64,000 nt of DNA from Paludibacter sp963678465 (GCA_963678465.1 OY782858.1:2728001-2792000), one strand, 5' to 3'. Positions 31,232 to 42,028 are shown, numbered from the stretch's first letter. Translations and numbers: made by a program. Notes: generated by a model not told the origin, from the sequence alone.

Positions 31232-32518
31232 ATGAAAAAGATTTCTTTCAGTATTTCCCTCTTTTTTATTTTCACATTTTCCACTGTAGCGCAGTCATAT
31301 CGTACTTATTTCACAGACACAGCCTGTCGTATCGACTTTCTGCTTTGTGGAAATGCAACAACCACAGCCGCATTCGTTGATAAGATAAAAGAAGAACCAT
31401 TTTGGGGCGGTAGGCGAGCGAATTTGGCAACCGACCTAAATCTAGGCGAATACCGTTTTCAGGTAACCGACAGCGCCACCAATCAGTTGATATATACCGA
31501 TGGTTTCAGTACTTTGTACTTCGAATGGCAAACAAGCGACGAAGCCAAACGAGTGAACAAAAGCTATGAACAAACCATTCAGTTTCCTTTTCCGAAAAAT
31601 CCGGTAAAAGTGACGATAGAAAAACGACTTGATTTTGACAAATGGGAAACATTGCTTCAGTTCGGATTTTCGCCCGACGACAAACTTATCCGTAGAAATA
31701 AACCAGAGAAAGTTGCTGTTAAAGAAATTTTCAAAAACACTTCTTCCGAAAAAGGCATTGACATTGCCGTGGTAGCGGAAGGTTACACCGAAGCAGAACA
31801 GGAAAAGTTTTTTGCCGATGCACAAAAATTAGCAGAGAGTCTTTTTTCCCACGAACCATTTGCAAAATACAGGAATCGGATCAATGTGTATGCTGTGGGC
31901 GCCATTTCGGAAAATTCAGGTGTTTCCATGCCTCATTTAGACAAATGGATCAATACAGCCGTCGGGTCGTATTTCTACACTTTTTACGAACCCCGATACC
32001 TGACATCGCCTCATGTATTTGCGCTCCGCGACCTTGCTGCAGCCGTGCCTTATGATGCTATTTATGTGCTTGCCAACACTTCGGAATATGGTGGCGGAGG
32101 TATTTACAATTTCTATGCATTTGCATCGGCCGATAGCAAACGAGCACAGAAAGAAGTCGTTGTGCACGAATTTGGTCACTCATTTGCCGGACTTGGCGAT
32201 GAATACTTCAAGGAAAATCCCGATGTACTTGACGATATGTACGATATAAAACAAGAACCCTGGGAACCGAATCTGACTTCGCTTGTACGCTTCGACACCA
32301 AATGGAAAAATGACCTTGCACCAGAAGTTACCATTCCAACAAAAGTGAACAATGCCACTAAAAAACTGAAGGTAGGCGTTTTCGAAGGTGGTGGATACCT
32401 CACAAAGGGCATGTATCGTCCGGCTTACGACTGCCGGATGCGCACCAACGAAGCATCTGCTTTTTGTCAGGTGTGCGAAAAAGCGGTGGAAAAAATGATC
32501 TTGTTTCTGACCGAATAA
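31232..32518 (+). CDS. M64 family metallopeptidase
   Basis: 428 aa with a signal peptide (about 1-20, ending TVAQS), so exported. The zinc signature HEFGHSFAGLGDEY (H312, E313, H316, D323) is that of peptidase family M64, named for the Clostridium ramosum IgA peptidase. An N-terminal beta-sandwich of about 145 residues precedes the catalytic domain, as in other Bacteroidetes members. C-terminal cysteines (DCRMR, FCQVCEK) could form disulfides. Substrate unknown; IgA cleavage should not be assumed. A terminator follows. Confidence 0.92.
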   Translation: MKKISFSISLFFIFTFSTVAQSYRTYFTDTACRIDFLLCGNATTTAAFVDKIKEEPFWGGRRANLATDLNLGEYRFQVTDSATNQLIYTDGFSTLYFEWQTSDEAKRVNKSYEQTIQFPFPKNPVKVTIEKRLDFDKWETLLQFGFSPDDKLIRRNKPEKVAVKEIFKNTSSEKGIDIAVVAEGYTEAEQEKFFADAQKLAESLFSHEPFAKYRNRINVYAVGAISENSGVSMPHLDKWINTAVGSYFYTFYEPRYLTSPHVFALRDLAAAVPYDAIYVLANTSEYGGGGIYNFYAFASADSKRAQKEVVVHEFGHSFAGLGDEYFKENPDVLDDMYDIKQEPWEPNLTSLVRFDTKWKNDLAPEVTIPTKVNNATKKLKVGVFEGGGYLTKGMYRPAYDCRMRTNEASAFCQVCEKAVEKMILFLTE

Positions 32519-32578
32519 AATTGAAACTGAAGGAAATATATAATTGGAGCACTTCCGGTATCCCTTTTCAGAAAACAG

Positions 32579-32617
32579 AAAAACACAGAAACCGACAGTT
32601 GGTTTCTGTGTTTTTTG
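32579..32617 (+). terminator. Intrinsic terminator after the M64 peptidase gene
   Basis: A perfect 13-bp stem (32581-32593 with 32601-32613), a 7-nt loop and a run of Ts. Confidence 0.9.
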
Positions 32618-32636
32618 TTGGAAAATTTTAGAGAGA

Positions 32637-32670
32637 ACAGTTGGTAATCAGTACCCCGATTACCAACTGT
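32637..32670. other. 13-bp hairpin between the M64 and susD genes
   Basis: A perfect inverted repeat (ACAGTTGGTAATC / GATTACCAACTGT) with an 8-nt loop, 64 bp past the susD stop. There is no clear T run on either strand, so it may be a transcript-end or stability hairpin for the susCD mRNA rather than a classic terminator. Confidence 0.55.
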
Positions 32671-32733
32671 GTTTTAAAACCCTCTGTGTTAACAAACTTC
32701 TAATTTATCAATAAAAAAACAACCCTATGAGTT

Positions 32734-34575
32734 TTATCTGTATGCTTCATTCTGATCACACAATTTGTTCTTCATCAATTCTTCAGTTGGAATAGGCATA
32801 TCCATCTTCTTAATATTAAAGTCAAAAGTACGATAAGTTTGATATGCATCCTTAACCAACGGATTTGTGTTAGGATAGCCTACACCTTTTGGATAATTGT
32901 GATTGATGTGATCTTCGATATATCCTGAACGGAAAAGGTCAGGAGCAAGCGTCCATTCTGCATTAAATTCCTTACGACGTTCTTCGCCCAAAGCAACCAA
33001 CCATACAGGAGAAGAAAAACTCTTTGCAGATTTCACCTGAGCATAATATGTTTTAGCACTTGGAACAGTTACTGTTGTTTCGTTGAAAGGAATTGGGTAT
33101 TCGGCAAGTGCAGGCACTTTGTAGAATTTTGCCATTTCCTGATAGTATGGAAGATAAGTAGCTGTTAAAGATGCCTTTTTGCCTACTTCCAGGTTACCAA
33201 AAGCACGATTACGAATCTGATCAATACAATCCCAGGCTTTTGTATCGTTTTCACCGTTCAGGTTAAACAAAACTTCAGCATAGTCTAACAATACATTCGC
33301 ATACCGTTTATAATAAATCTGTTGAGGACCCCACATTGCAGCCCAGTCGGCACGACAAGTACGCGAGTATTTCAAACTCCAGATAGAAGGAGCTGCTTCA
33401 CCGTTAGTATAATAATGGAAATGCGAAGTTAATTTATCTTCATCTACAATACTTTGTTGCAAATATGGATTGTATCCATAGTTTGTAGCCGATTTCCAGT
33501 CAGGATTAATACCTGGTACAGCACCTGTAATACCTGATGCGTCACGACGTTTATCACCTTTTTCGTATGAACTCCACCATTCCCATGAAAGGAACAATGA
33601 ACCCCAACCACCAACGGCTGGACATGTAGTAAAGTAAGTAACCCAGGCATAAGCATCTGTTAAATTCGCCCAACCATTCCACTGAGAACCCTGGTCAAGC
33701 ACTTCTTCCCAGATACATTCTTTAGTCCAAACAGCTCCCGGATCAAACAAAGTAGTGAAAGAAGGATTTAATTCGTATTTTCCACTTTCAATCACCTGTT
33801 TCAAAGCGGCTTCTGCCAAAACATAATTCGCTCTCGCCTGATCAGGTACACGGAATGCTTTCCACATGTAGGCTTCACCTAAATATGACAAAGCAAAACC
33901 TTTAGTACAACGTCCATATTGACCATCCAATGGATCCCACTGAAGTTTTTCAGCAGCAATTTTCAAGTCGGCAATGATGAAGTCCCACATTTCTGCATAG
34001 GTAGCTGCACGGGCCTTATTAGGTGTATTAATGTAAGTTTCACCAGTTTCCAGCATCGGCACACGACCGAATGTTTTTGCCAACCACATATAAAAGAAAG
34101 CACGGATTGATCTTCCCTGACCATCAAGTGATGCTTTGAGAGCAGGAGTGATATTTTGAGAAGCTTCAAGACCAGCAAGGAAGTCGTTACAACGAGCAAT
34201 AGCTGCATAACACTGTTTCCATCCGCTCAAAAGTTCGGGGCTACCGGCAGTCCAGTTTTGAGTATTCCAGTCTTTATCCCAGCCTGTTGCCTGAGTATCC
34301 ATAGTTGGGTGACCACCTACAAATAAATTAGGTTTAAATCCCCAGTCGGCATTAAAGTCAGCTTTTCCATCTCCATCAACGTCTCCACTGGGGAGCATCA
34401 AATCGTAACATCCAACAAGACCAGCTTTAGCATCTTCGTCAGATTTAAACATTTGATCAGCAGGTAAAATTGAATAATGATCTACTGCTAAGAACTCATC
34501 ATTGTTGCAAGAGCTTATTCCAATAACGGTCAACACACTGACAACTGCATATAATATTTTAATTTTGTTTTTCAT
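32734..34575 (-). CDS. RagB/SusD family nutrient-uptake outer-membrane lipoprotein
   Basis: 613 aa. The signal peptide ends in a lipobox with Cys23 (GISSC), followed by Asn-Asn-Asp-Glu. This places a surface-exposed lipoprotein over the SusC pore. SusD features include TPR-like helices (RSIRAFFYMWLAKTFGRVP, ALSYLGEAYMWKAF) and the C-terminal RXXFNAEW region (ERRKEFNAEW). Several Trp residues could contact sugar. It lies 28 bp after susC on the same strand, the normal SusC-SusD operon order. The bound glycan cannot be read from sequence; the neighbouring glycosidases suggest a xyloglucan-type ligand. Confidence 0.95.
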   Translation of the reverse strand: MKNKIKILYAVVSVLTVIGISSCNNDEFLAVDHYSILPADQMFKSDEDAKAGLVGCYDLMLPSGDVDGDGKADFNADWGFKPNLFVGGHPTMDTQATGWDKDWNTQNWTAGSPELLSGWKQCYAAIARCNDFLAGLEASQNITPALKASLDGQGRSIRAFFYMWLAKTFGRVPMLETGETYINTPNKARAATYAEMWDFIIADLKIAAEKLQWDPLDGQYGRCTKGFALSYLGEAYMWKAFRVPDQARANYVLAEAALKQVIESGKYELNPSFTTLFDPGAVWTKECIWEEVLDQGSQWNGWANLTDAYAWVTYFTTCPAVGGWGSLFLSWEWWSSYEKGDKRRDASGITGAVPGINPDWKSATNYGYNPYLQQSIVDEDKLTSHFHYYTNGEAAPSIWSLKYSRTCRADWAAMWGPQQIYYKRYANVLLDYAEVLFNLNGENDTKAWDCIDQIRNRAFGNLEVGKKASLTATYLPYYQEMAKFYKVPALAEYPIPFNETTVTVPSAKTYYAQVKSAKSFSSPVWLVALGEERRKEFNAEWTLAPDLFRSGYIEDHINHNYPKGVGYPNTNPLVKDAYQTYRTFDFNIKKMDMPIPTEELMKNKLCDQNEAYR

Positions 34576-34603
34576 AATGTTATTATGTATTTATGTGGAA
34601 CAA

Positions 34604-37600
34604 TTATAATTGGATATTTAAACCTACTGTATAAATACGTGGGTTAGGGTAACGACCTGTATCCAAACCTGTAAACAGAACACTTCCTTGTCCGCTTTCT
34701 GGATCACCATATTTGTTGTATGGAGAAATAGTGAGAAGATTTTGAACAGAAACGTTAATACGTGCACTTTCGATGTGAAGCGGTTTTAATAAAGCTTTAT
34801 TAAAATTATACGCTATCTGAAGATTGTTGATTTTCAAGAAATCACCATCTTTCACCCAAGCTGAAGATCCACGCATGTTTTCATTTGAATCGAGTATCGA
34901 TAGTTTTGAGAGCGTATTGCTTTTATTTTCAGGTGTCCATGCTTCGGTAGCCGCAGATTTCAGGATGTTAGGAATAGTACCGTTATCACTGGAATTGAAC
35001 ATATTCGACAATGTCATAGCTGAATATGAATATATTTTCTGACCAACTACGCCATATGCATAAACCGAAAAATCCCAGTTTTTATACGAAGCATTCAATG
35101 TCAAACCATAGTTCACTTTAGGGAAACCATTGCCTAAAATAGTCATATCTTTTGAATCAACAAAACCATCTCCATTGATATCTTTGTATTTGAAATCACC
35201 GACTGTAGTCTTTGCTTTTTGGTATTCACCGTGGCCTTTGGCTTTAGCTGCTGCATTAGCAGCATCAACTTCAGCTTGCGATTGAAATACACCCTCTACT
35301 TCGTAACCGTAGAATGAACCTACAGCGTAGCCTTCGCGACAAATAGAGTGACCATCCCAGTGCACGCTCGATGCTGCAGGTACTGCTCCTACGTTAGAGC
35401 CATCACCAGTAGTTCTTTCGTTCACATTAAATAAGTCTGCACCCATTTTCCGTATCTCATTTTTCAATGTCGAACCTGTCAATGTACCACTAATAGTCCA
35501 GTCATTATTCAGTTTCTTTCTGTAGTTTGCACTGAATTCAATACCCTGATTAAGAATTTCACCATAATTTGTATACACACTATTGTAACCTGCTGAAGGA
35601 CGAATAGATTGATACAACAATAAATCTTTGGAGATACGTGTAAAATAATCTAAAGTTAAATTCAAACTATTATTTAATAAACCTAAATCAACACCAATGT
35701 TAGTTTGTTCATTGGTTTCCCATTTCAGGTTGGTATCTACCAATAAATTCACATAACCATTTCCGGTTTCAGCCGTAGAACCTAAACCTGCGATTCCATT
35801 TTGCGAATAATAATAATATGCAATACTTTTTGAAGTCAGGGCTGTAGAAGCACTATTGGTTGGACCTCCGGAATTACCTGTACGACCCCAACCTAAACGA
35901 AGCTTCAGGTTAGAGATTGCAGAAACATCTTTCATGAAATCTTCTTCAGAAACACGCCATGCAGCTGCTGCCGAAGGGAAAGTTCCCCAACGGTTACCTG
36001 CTCCGAAGTTTGAAGAACCATCGCGACGAATTGTTCCGGTAAGGATATAGCGATCCTTTAAGCTATACATAGCACGACCGAAATAAGAGATTCCACGTAC
36101 CTGAAGATTATAAGCACCACTACCGGTTCTTGTGGTAATATCACTTGTCAAACTGACATCGCGGATATTGTCTGCAGGAAAATCTTTAGCTGTAGCCGAA
36201 GCCCAGTTACCAAAACTATTTGTTACTGAGTTACCAGCCATCAAAGTAAGATTGTGAATATCATTCTTCCAATTATAAGTCAAGAAACTTTCAATTGCCA
36301 AATTATTACTTTGACTACCTGAAATTGTCAATTCATAACGGTCATCATAGTTCCACAGAGCAACTTTTGTAACGCCATCCGGCATATAACGCTGTTTGTT
36401 TCCTGAGAAATTCTGATAATCAGTGGCAGAGAAATTGTAAGAAGCTACGGTTTTAAAATTCAGGCCTTTCATCAATTTAATGTCAGCATAAGCACTTACA
36501 AGTGCCTGATTGTATTTATTCACTCCACTATTTTCCATCTGAAGTGCATACATATTATCACTTGGACCACCATCGTAAGAACCTGCAGCGGCTTGTATTG
36601 AAGTGCCATAAGTACCATTGGCATTGATCACGTTCGGGCTTACATAAGTACCTGATGGTGTTACATAATCCAAAGTTGGACACATAAAGGCCATATCGCG
36701 AAGCGACGAAAGGTTACCGTTGTTACCATTCCCGGCATTACTACCACGAGATTCAGAATGAACAAAATTAATGTCACCACCTACTTCAAGGAAATTAGCA
36801 ACTTTAGTCACTACATTTGCACGAGCTGTTAAACGATTGTAGTTCGAATTAATAACGATACCTTGATTGTTTAAATAGCTTAATGAGAAATTAGATTGCA
36901 CTTTATCAGTACCTCCTGAAGCAGAAAGATTATATTGTTGTTTAAGAGAAGGTTTTGTCATTTCCTTTTGCCAGTCGATGTTATTTCTCTTGCCATTGTA
37001 GTTAGCAGCAAAAACTTGATTTGCTAAAGTAGCTCCGTCGTTCGCACGACCTGTGCGTATATTCTGTGCATATAACTCTACATCACCAACATCCAGTGTC
37101 GAAGCCAAAGTTTGAATTCCAAAGTCGGCTGAGAAATTTATATGTGCAACACCACTAGCACCGTGTTTAGTTGTAATCATGATAACACCATTGGCACCAG
37201 CAGCTCCATAAATAGCAGTAGAAGAAGCATCTTTCAACACCTCCATACTTTCTATATCACTAGGTGAAAGAAAGTTAGCATTAGTTCCTACCTGTACTCC
37301 ATCAACCACATACAATGGGTTTGCAGTATTATTAATGGTAGCGACACCACGAATACGAATAGCAGCATTAGCATCAGGAGCACCGTCCTGTGCTGTCACC
37401 ATAACACCGGCAGCAGCACCACGTAAACCCTGCAAAACGTTGGATGGATTTCTTTTCATCATTTCTTCTCTGTTCACAGAAGCAACAGCTCCGGAAATGT
37501 CTTTTTTTCTTGAACTACCATAACCCACCGCTACTACTTCTTCAAGTACTTTGGTGTCAGAAGTTAATTTCACATTAATTACGTTAGCTCTTACTACAAT

Positions 37601-37849
37601 TTGCTGTGATTCCATACCAATGTACGAAAAAATTAGCGTCGAACCCTGATCGGCTTTCAAGCTATATCTACCGTTCAGGTCTGTAATTGTCCCTGTCGTT
37701 GTTCCTTTTAAAATAACTGAAACTCCAACAAGTGGGTTGCCATCATCTGCATCAGTAACAACACCCGAAACAGAAAGATTCTGCTGCGCAGAAACAAGAC
37801 TTACTCCAAATAGAAGTAATGCCAATAAAAAATTGATTTTTCTTTTCAT
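34604..37849 (-). CDS. SusC/RagA family TonB-linked outer-membrane protein
   Basis: 1081 aa. Signal peptide (1-21, ending VSAQ), CarboxypepD_reg-like domain (about 25-105, with VSGVVTDADDGNPLVGVSV), TonB-box-like VVAVGYGSS, plug (about 115-230, with AAIRIRGVATI, PLYVVDGV and DASSTAIYGAAGANGVI) and a C-terminal 22-strand barrel. SusC proteins import oligosaccharides across the outer membrane using TonB energy, with SusD as lid. It heads the susCD operon. A large non-coding stretch lies upstream and no consensus promoter is obvious there. Confidence 0.96.
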   Translation of the reverse strand: MKRKINFLLALLLFGVSLVSAQQNLSVSGVVTDADDGNPLVGVSVILKGTTTGTITDLNGRYSLKADQGSTLIFSYIGMESQQIVVRANVINVKLTSDTKVLEEVVAVGYGSSRKKDISGAVASVNREEMMKRNPSNVLQGLRGAAAGVMVTAQDGAPDANAAIRIRGVATINNTANPLYVVDGVQVGTNANFLSPSDIESMEVLKDASSTAIYGAAGANGVIMITTKHGASGVAHINFSADFGIQTLASTLDVGDVELYAQNIRTGRANDGATLANQVFAANYNGKRNNIDWQKEMTKPSLKQQYNLSASGGTDKVQSNFSLSYLNNQGIVINSNYNRLTARANVVTKVANFLEVGGDINFVHSESRGSNAGNGNNGNLSSLRDMAFMCPTLDYVTPSGTYVSPNVINANGTYGTSIQAAAGSYDGGPSDNMYALQMENSGVNKYNQALVSAYADIKLMKGLNFKTVASYNFSATDYQNFSGNKQRYMPDGVTKVALWNYDDRYELTISGSQSNNLAIESFLTYNWKNDIHNLTLMAGNSVTNSFGNWASATAKDFPADNIRDVSLTSDITTRTGSGAYNLQVRGISYFGRAMYSLKDRYILTGTIRRDGSSNFGAGNRWGTFPSAAAAWRVSEEDFMKDVSAISNLKLRLGWGRTGNSGGPTNSASTALTSKSIAYYYYSQNGIAGLGSTAETGNGYVNLLVDTNLKWETNEQTNIGVDLGLLNNSLNLTLDYFTRISKDLLLYQSIRPSAGYNSVYTNYGEILNQGIEFSANYRKKLNNDWTISGTLTGSTLKNEIRKMGADLFNVNERTTGDGSNVGAVPAASSVHWDGHSICREGYAVGSFYGYEVEGVFQSQAEVDAANAAAKAKGHGEYQKAKTTVGDFKYKDINGDGFVDSKDMTILGNGFPKVNYGLTLNASYKNWDFSVYAYGVVGQKIYSYSAMTLSNMFNSSDNGTIPNILKSAATEAWTPENKSNTLSKLSILDSNENMRGSSAWVKDGDFLKINNLQIAYNFNKALLKPLHIESARINVSVQNLLTISPYNKYGDPESGQGSVLFTGLDTGRYPNPRIYTVGLNIQL

Positions 37850-38942
37850 GAAATTAAATTTAATTTTAAGATTAATTGTTTTTCGGAATTAAAATTCCAA
37901 TTATGCCACCTAATAAACATGGCATTTCGGCGAGAAATAGTTGATTGATCATTAAGCAATAGTATAGCTCCCGATCAAATTGAATCATGTAATTTGTTCT
38001 TCCATAATGTGCATTAATTTAAAGTTAATAAAACCGGTTTTTTTGTTGTTTGAAAACAGAATGAAAAATCAGTGCTTTTTATTATCATATTGCAAATTTC
38101 ACTGCTAACCCATCTGTTTTTTCAGAGAATAAAGAAATCTATTATTGTTGTTATTTGCTAAATACTTTTTTAATACAGTATAAAAATGGTTAATATTTCT
38201 TTGCTTAAAATCTTTATATTCACAATAAAAAATGGAATTTAGATGAAAAATTCAGTTTTAAGTCGGATAAAACGGCAAAATATAGTTTAAAAAAAATATA
38301 ATAATCATCAATAATTTAATACCCATTAACAAACGTGTCAATAAAACACTTTGACTACGCCAAGTCTCAAAAACACATAAGGTTGGTATTATTCATTGAA
38401 TTATGCCGAATTACCGCGACAAACATACGATTAATACAGGTAAATTATACACTTAAAATGTATCACATTATTTGTCGTTAGTTACATTTATTGTATTTTA
38501 TCAATAAATACAAATATTTATTGACTTTTTTTGCGTTATTTTTGATTTTGTCAAATAGCAGCAGAAAAAACGCATTGATAACAGAACAACCGAATATAAA
38601 GTAAAAGAACTTGTCTATTAGAAAAAGCAATTAATAATCAAGAAGAAAAGAAAAACAGGACATAAAAAAAGTCATAATTCTCTGTTGAAAATGGTGATCA
38701 TAGGCTAAAAAGCAACGTAAAACACACATTTGTGAAAAACTTTAAGCATTCATGAATACAATAACTTATCAGAGTTTCGAATAAAAAAATAACAACTCAC
38801 TATAAAACAGACATATAACAAATATAACTATTAACTACAATTGAGTTTATAATGAATCCAGACTCTAAGTGCTCAATAATTTAATCTTCTGTGAGCAGAT
38901 TCTGTACAGCACAAAACTAATTCATATATTCATTAAAATCTT
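37850..38942. other. Long intergenic region between susC and the endonuclease gene
   Basis: About 1.1 kb of very AT-rich DNA with no open frame that resembles a gene on either strand. Isolated promoter-like boxes occur: TATTTTTG at 38537-38544 (plus) and TATATTTG at 38819-38826 (minus). A small inverted repeat TTGTATTT / AAATACAA lies near 38491-38513. It probably holds the susC leader and control sites, but nothing is definite. Confidence 0.5.
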
Positions 38943-38950
38943 TATATTTG
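38943..38950 (+). promoter_or_regulatory. -7 box of the endonuclease I gene
   Basis: TATATTTG matches TAnnTTTG, 52 bp before the ATG at 39002. It overlaps an upstream TTG in the same frame and so argues for the ATG start. Confidence 0.55.
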
Positions 38951-39001
38951 TCGGTCTATTATGCTGATATATTAAATTGCACCCTAAAAAAGAATCATAT
39001 T

Positions 39002-41845
39002 ATGTCGAAAGCTCACCTTAAACATTATGCACTGCTTGCATTATTAATAGTTCAAAGCACATTTAACCATGCGGCTATACCTTCGGGTTACTACTATTTT
39101 GCCAAAAAAAAGAGCAAAGCAGAACTTAAAACCGCATTACACCTTCATTGTGCACCACTTCATGTACTCAATTATGGCGGCGAGGCTGGTTTTACATGGG
39201 AAGGTTTCTTTTTTACCGACCAAAACAATGACGGCTCTGTGGTCGACATGTACTCTTCTATAGTACGCATGTTCAATGGTTTTTCAGCCGTAAATGGAAT
39301 GCACATAGAACATTCGCTACCTAAAAGCTGGTGGGGTGCTCATGAAAATAATGCCTACAAAGATCTTTTCCACCTTTATCCGGCGGATGGAGTTACAAAC
39401 TCCACTAAAAACAACCTGCCACTGGGCGAAGTCACCGGCACTGCCACATTCAACAATGGAGTAAGCAAAGTAGGTAAAAATGGGTTTGGCACCGAGTATA
39501 ACGAAGGTTGTTTTGAGCCTGCAGATGAATACAAAGGCGATTTTGCACGCTCTTATTTTTACATTGCAACTGTTTACGAAAACCTGGCTACACTTTGGCA
39601 CTCGCCAATGATGAACAACAACACTTATCCCGTATGGAAACCCTGGGCAAAGGAATTGTTACTAAAATGGCACAGACAAGATCCGGTGAGCGAAAAGGAG
39701 CGAAACCGTATTGAGGCAATTTACAACATCCAGGGCAACCGCAACCCTTTCATTGACTATCCCGATCTGGCAGAATATATTTGGGGTGCCGACAGCACCA
39801 AAACATTTCCTTTTCCTGAAGAAACCGAAGCCTTCCTGCTAACTCCACGCCGTGGCCAAAACATCGACTTTGGAGTAATCCTTCAAAACTCAAATCGCCA
39901 ACACACATTTAAAATACAGGGAGTCAACATCAGCACAGCCATAACCTTAAACATAAAAAACAACACACCTGCATTTTCTGTTTCTGCTGCAACGCTTTCC
40001 GCCAACGAAGTACTGAACGCAGTAGACCTTACACTGAACTTTTCACCTGAAACCAGTGGAATTTTCCGCGACACATTAATTATTCAAAACGGAGGACTCG
40101 CTCAACCAATACTTATTCCCTTGAAGGCACTGGCCTCAGCTGATTTCATTACACTGGAACCCAATGAAGTTACACCTACCGGAGGTAAATTGCAATGGAT
40201 TGCAGATCCACAAGCCACTGAATACCTGCTAAATATTTACAAAGGCGACACTAAAGCCGGAGATTTAATAATAAGCGCCTATGCCGAAGGCTCAAGCTGG
40301 AACAAAGCCATTGAACTATACAATGGTACCGGCAAAGCAATTGATTTATCGAAATATAGTCTGCAAAAACAATCAAATGGCGCAGGAAGTTTCGCTTCCA
40401 CCCTTCGGCTCAGCGGAACATTGGCCAACAACAGCACTTATGTGATTGGGCACAAGGATGCCACCAACTCCATACTGCTATCCAAAACCAACCTGACGAC
40501 CGACTCACTATTGCAAATGAACGGAAATGATGCCATTCAGTTAGTGCGCAGCGGAGTGACGATTGACATGGTGGGAGCAGCTAATGCCGGTGCTGCAGCA
40601 ATATGGGGATTGGATGTTACACTAAAACGAAAATCGACTACAACCCATCCAACTACTACATTCAAAGCCACGGAATGGGAAAGCTATCCTATCGACACTT
40701 TCGATAAACTTGGCGTACATAATATGCAACTCGTAGCAACTTCAAGCCCCGTATTAAATAATGTATCTACAGGAAATGTAAATTTTTATAAGATTACGGG
40801 CCTTTCACCCGAAAACACCTACACTTACAGCATTACATCAATTCGCTCAGGTGGTAGCGTTCCGGCAATAAACACAATGCAACTTCACACATCAGGCCTT
40901 GAAGCTCCTATAGCTATGGCTGCCATAAATACAAGTTCAAGCAGTTTTACAGCAAACTGGGAAGAAGACTTACACACATCTGATTATCTGCTTGATGTAT
41001 TTAGCCTGAGTGGACAGGAAGCAAAAACAGAGACCGAAGAATTTCCATCGGTAGGAGCAGGTGGAACACCCCTACCTGTAGGATGGAAAGGAACAGCAAG
41101 CGGAAATTATACCAACGCAGCAAGTTCGGGCAATGCCGCACCTTCTGTTAGCTTAAAAAACAACAACGAATGGTTAAAAACAAAATCATATCCATTCCCC
41201 GTTACAAAGCTTACATATATGTACAGATTTCCTTCGGCAGCAACAGCTTCATCGTTCGTGGTTCACGCATTTTCGGACAACGACTCTATAAAAATTGACA
41301 GCATAGCCTACAACGGAACTACCGCAAAAGCTTATCCTTCATACAATTTTACAGTCGATAAAAATTTCACGGCATTTAAATTCACATATAAAAAAGCAAG
41401 TGGAAATTTAGCCATCGACGATGTTTCCGCCACCTATGGAGGTCTCGATACCGTTTTTATTTATAAAAACAAAGCAGTCAACCAATCCCGGTTCGAAGTC
41501 ACGGGACTAAATCAGCAAAGTACATATGCTTACAGGGTGCGTTCAACGCTTGGCACAGCCGTTTCGGGTTATTCCGAAACCATTCATGTACAAACATTAT
41601 CAAACACAAATGTCAAACAAATTTCTTTGCCCGACATTAAACTCAGTATGAGCGATGGCAATTTATCCCTTTCAGGATTGATGGGCAACGAAACAATTCG
41701 TATTTACAGCATCACCGGTATTTGTATTCATCAGCAAAACGCTCAATCAGATCGTTTGGGTTTGAACATTGCATCCAAAGGTATATTTATAGTACAGATT
41801 AGCAACAATAAATACCGCTACACAACAAAATTCATAAACAACTAA
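39002..41845 (+). CDS. Secreted endonuclease I with lamin-tail domain and type IX sorting signal
   Basis: 947 aa from the ATG at 39002. Signal peptide 1-23. The N-terminal 270 residues are an EndA/NucM-type His-Me finger nuclease: MHIEHSLPKSWWG (His104 in EHS), KDLFHLYPAD and TKNNLPLGEV. A beta-sandwich follows, then a lamin-tail (LTD) domain (about 417-570, KAIELYNGTGKAIDLSKYSL), a fibronectin III-like segment, an adhesin-like beta-sandwich (about 675-820) and a C-terminal type IX sorting domain ending TTKFINN. It probably degrades extracellular DNA or RNA at the cell surface. It sits inside the glycan locus but has its own promoter and terminator. Confidence 0.9.
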   Translation: MSKAHLKHYALLALLIVQSTFNHAAIPSGYYYFAKKKSKAELKTALHLHCAPLHVLNYGGEAGFTWEGFFFTDQNNDGSVVDMYSSIVRMFNGFSAVNGMHIEHSLPKSWWGAHENNAYKDLFHLYPADGVTNSTKNNLPLGEVTGTATFNNGVSKVGKNGFGTEYNEGCFEPADEYKGDFARSYFYIATVYENLATLWHSPMMNNNTYPVWKPWAKELLLKWHRQDPVSEKERNRIEAIYNIQGNRNPFIDYPDLAEYIWGADSTKTFPFPEETEAFLLTPRRGQNIDFGVILQNSNRQHTFKIQGVNISTAITLNIKNNTPAFSVSAATLSANEVLNAVDLTLNFSPETSGIFRDTLIIQNGGLAQPILIPLKALASADFITLEPNEVTPTGGKLQWIADPQATEYLLNIYKGDTKAGDLIISAYAEGSSWNKAIELYNGTGKAIDLSKYSLQKQSNGAGSFASTLRLSGTLANNSTYVIGHKDATNSILLSKTNLTTDSLLQMNGNDAIQLVRSGVTIDMVGAANAGAAAIWGLDVTLKRKSTTTHPTTTFKATEWESYPIDTFDKLGVHNMQLVATSSPVLNNVSTGNVNFYKITGLSPENTYTYSITSIRSGGSVPAINTMQLHTSGLEAPIAMAAINTSSSSFTANWEEDLHTSDYLLDVFSLSGQEAKTETEEFPSVGAGGTPLPVGWKGTASGNYTNAASSGNAAPSVSLKNNNEWLKTKSYPFPVTKLTYMYRFPSAATASSFVVHAFSDNDSIKIDSIAYNGTTAKAYPSYNFTVDKNFTAFKFTYKKASGNLAIDDVSATYGGLDTVFIYKNKAVNQSRFEVTGLNQQSTYAYRVRSTLGTAVSGYSETIHVQTLSNTNVKQISLPDIKLSMSDGNLSLSGLMGNETIRIYSITGICIHQQNAQSDRLGLNIASKGIFIVQISNNKYRYTTKFINN

Positions 41846-41906
41846 ATCTCGGAAAAGCGGAAAAGTAAATAAGAACTCATTGTGATTCAGACCACAAGAA
41901 TAAAAA

Positions 41907-41946
41907 GCAATGCCCTGTGCGGTTTCACAACCAACAGGGCATTTTG
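41907..41946 (+). terminator. Intrinsic terminator after the endonuclease gene
   Basis: Stem AATGCCCTGT / ACAGGGCATT (41909-41918, 41934-41943) with an inner GGTT/AACC helix, ending in Ts. Confidence 0.85.
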
Positions 41947-42028
41947 TCTAACTGAATCCTTAATAATGTAAAAATATTTATGAGTCGAGAAATTTCATAC
42001 TAAAAAATTATCAAAAGGCAGACTCCTT

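Noticed and set aside
38948..39001. TTG start extending the endonuclease by 18 residues
   Set aside because: The TTG lies inside the TATATTTG promoter box and the downstream ATG starts a proper signal peptide.
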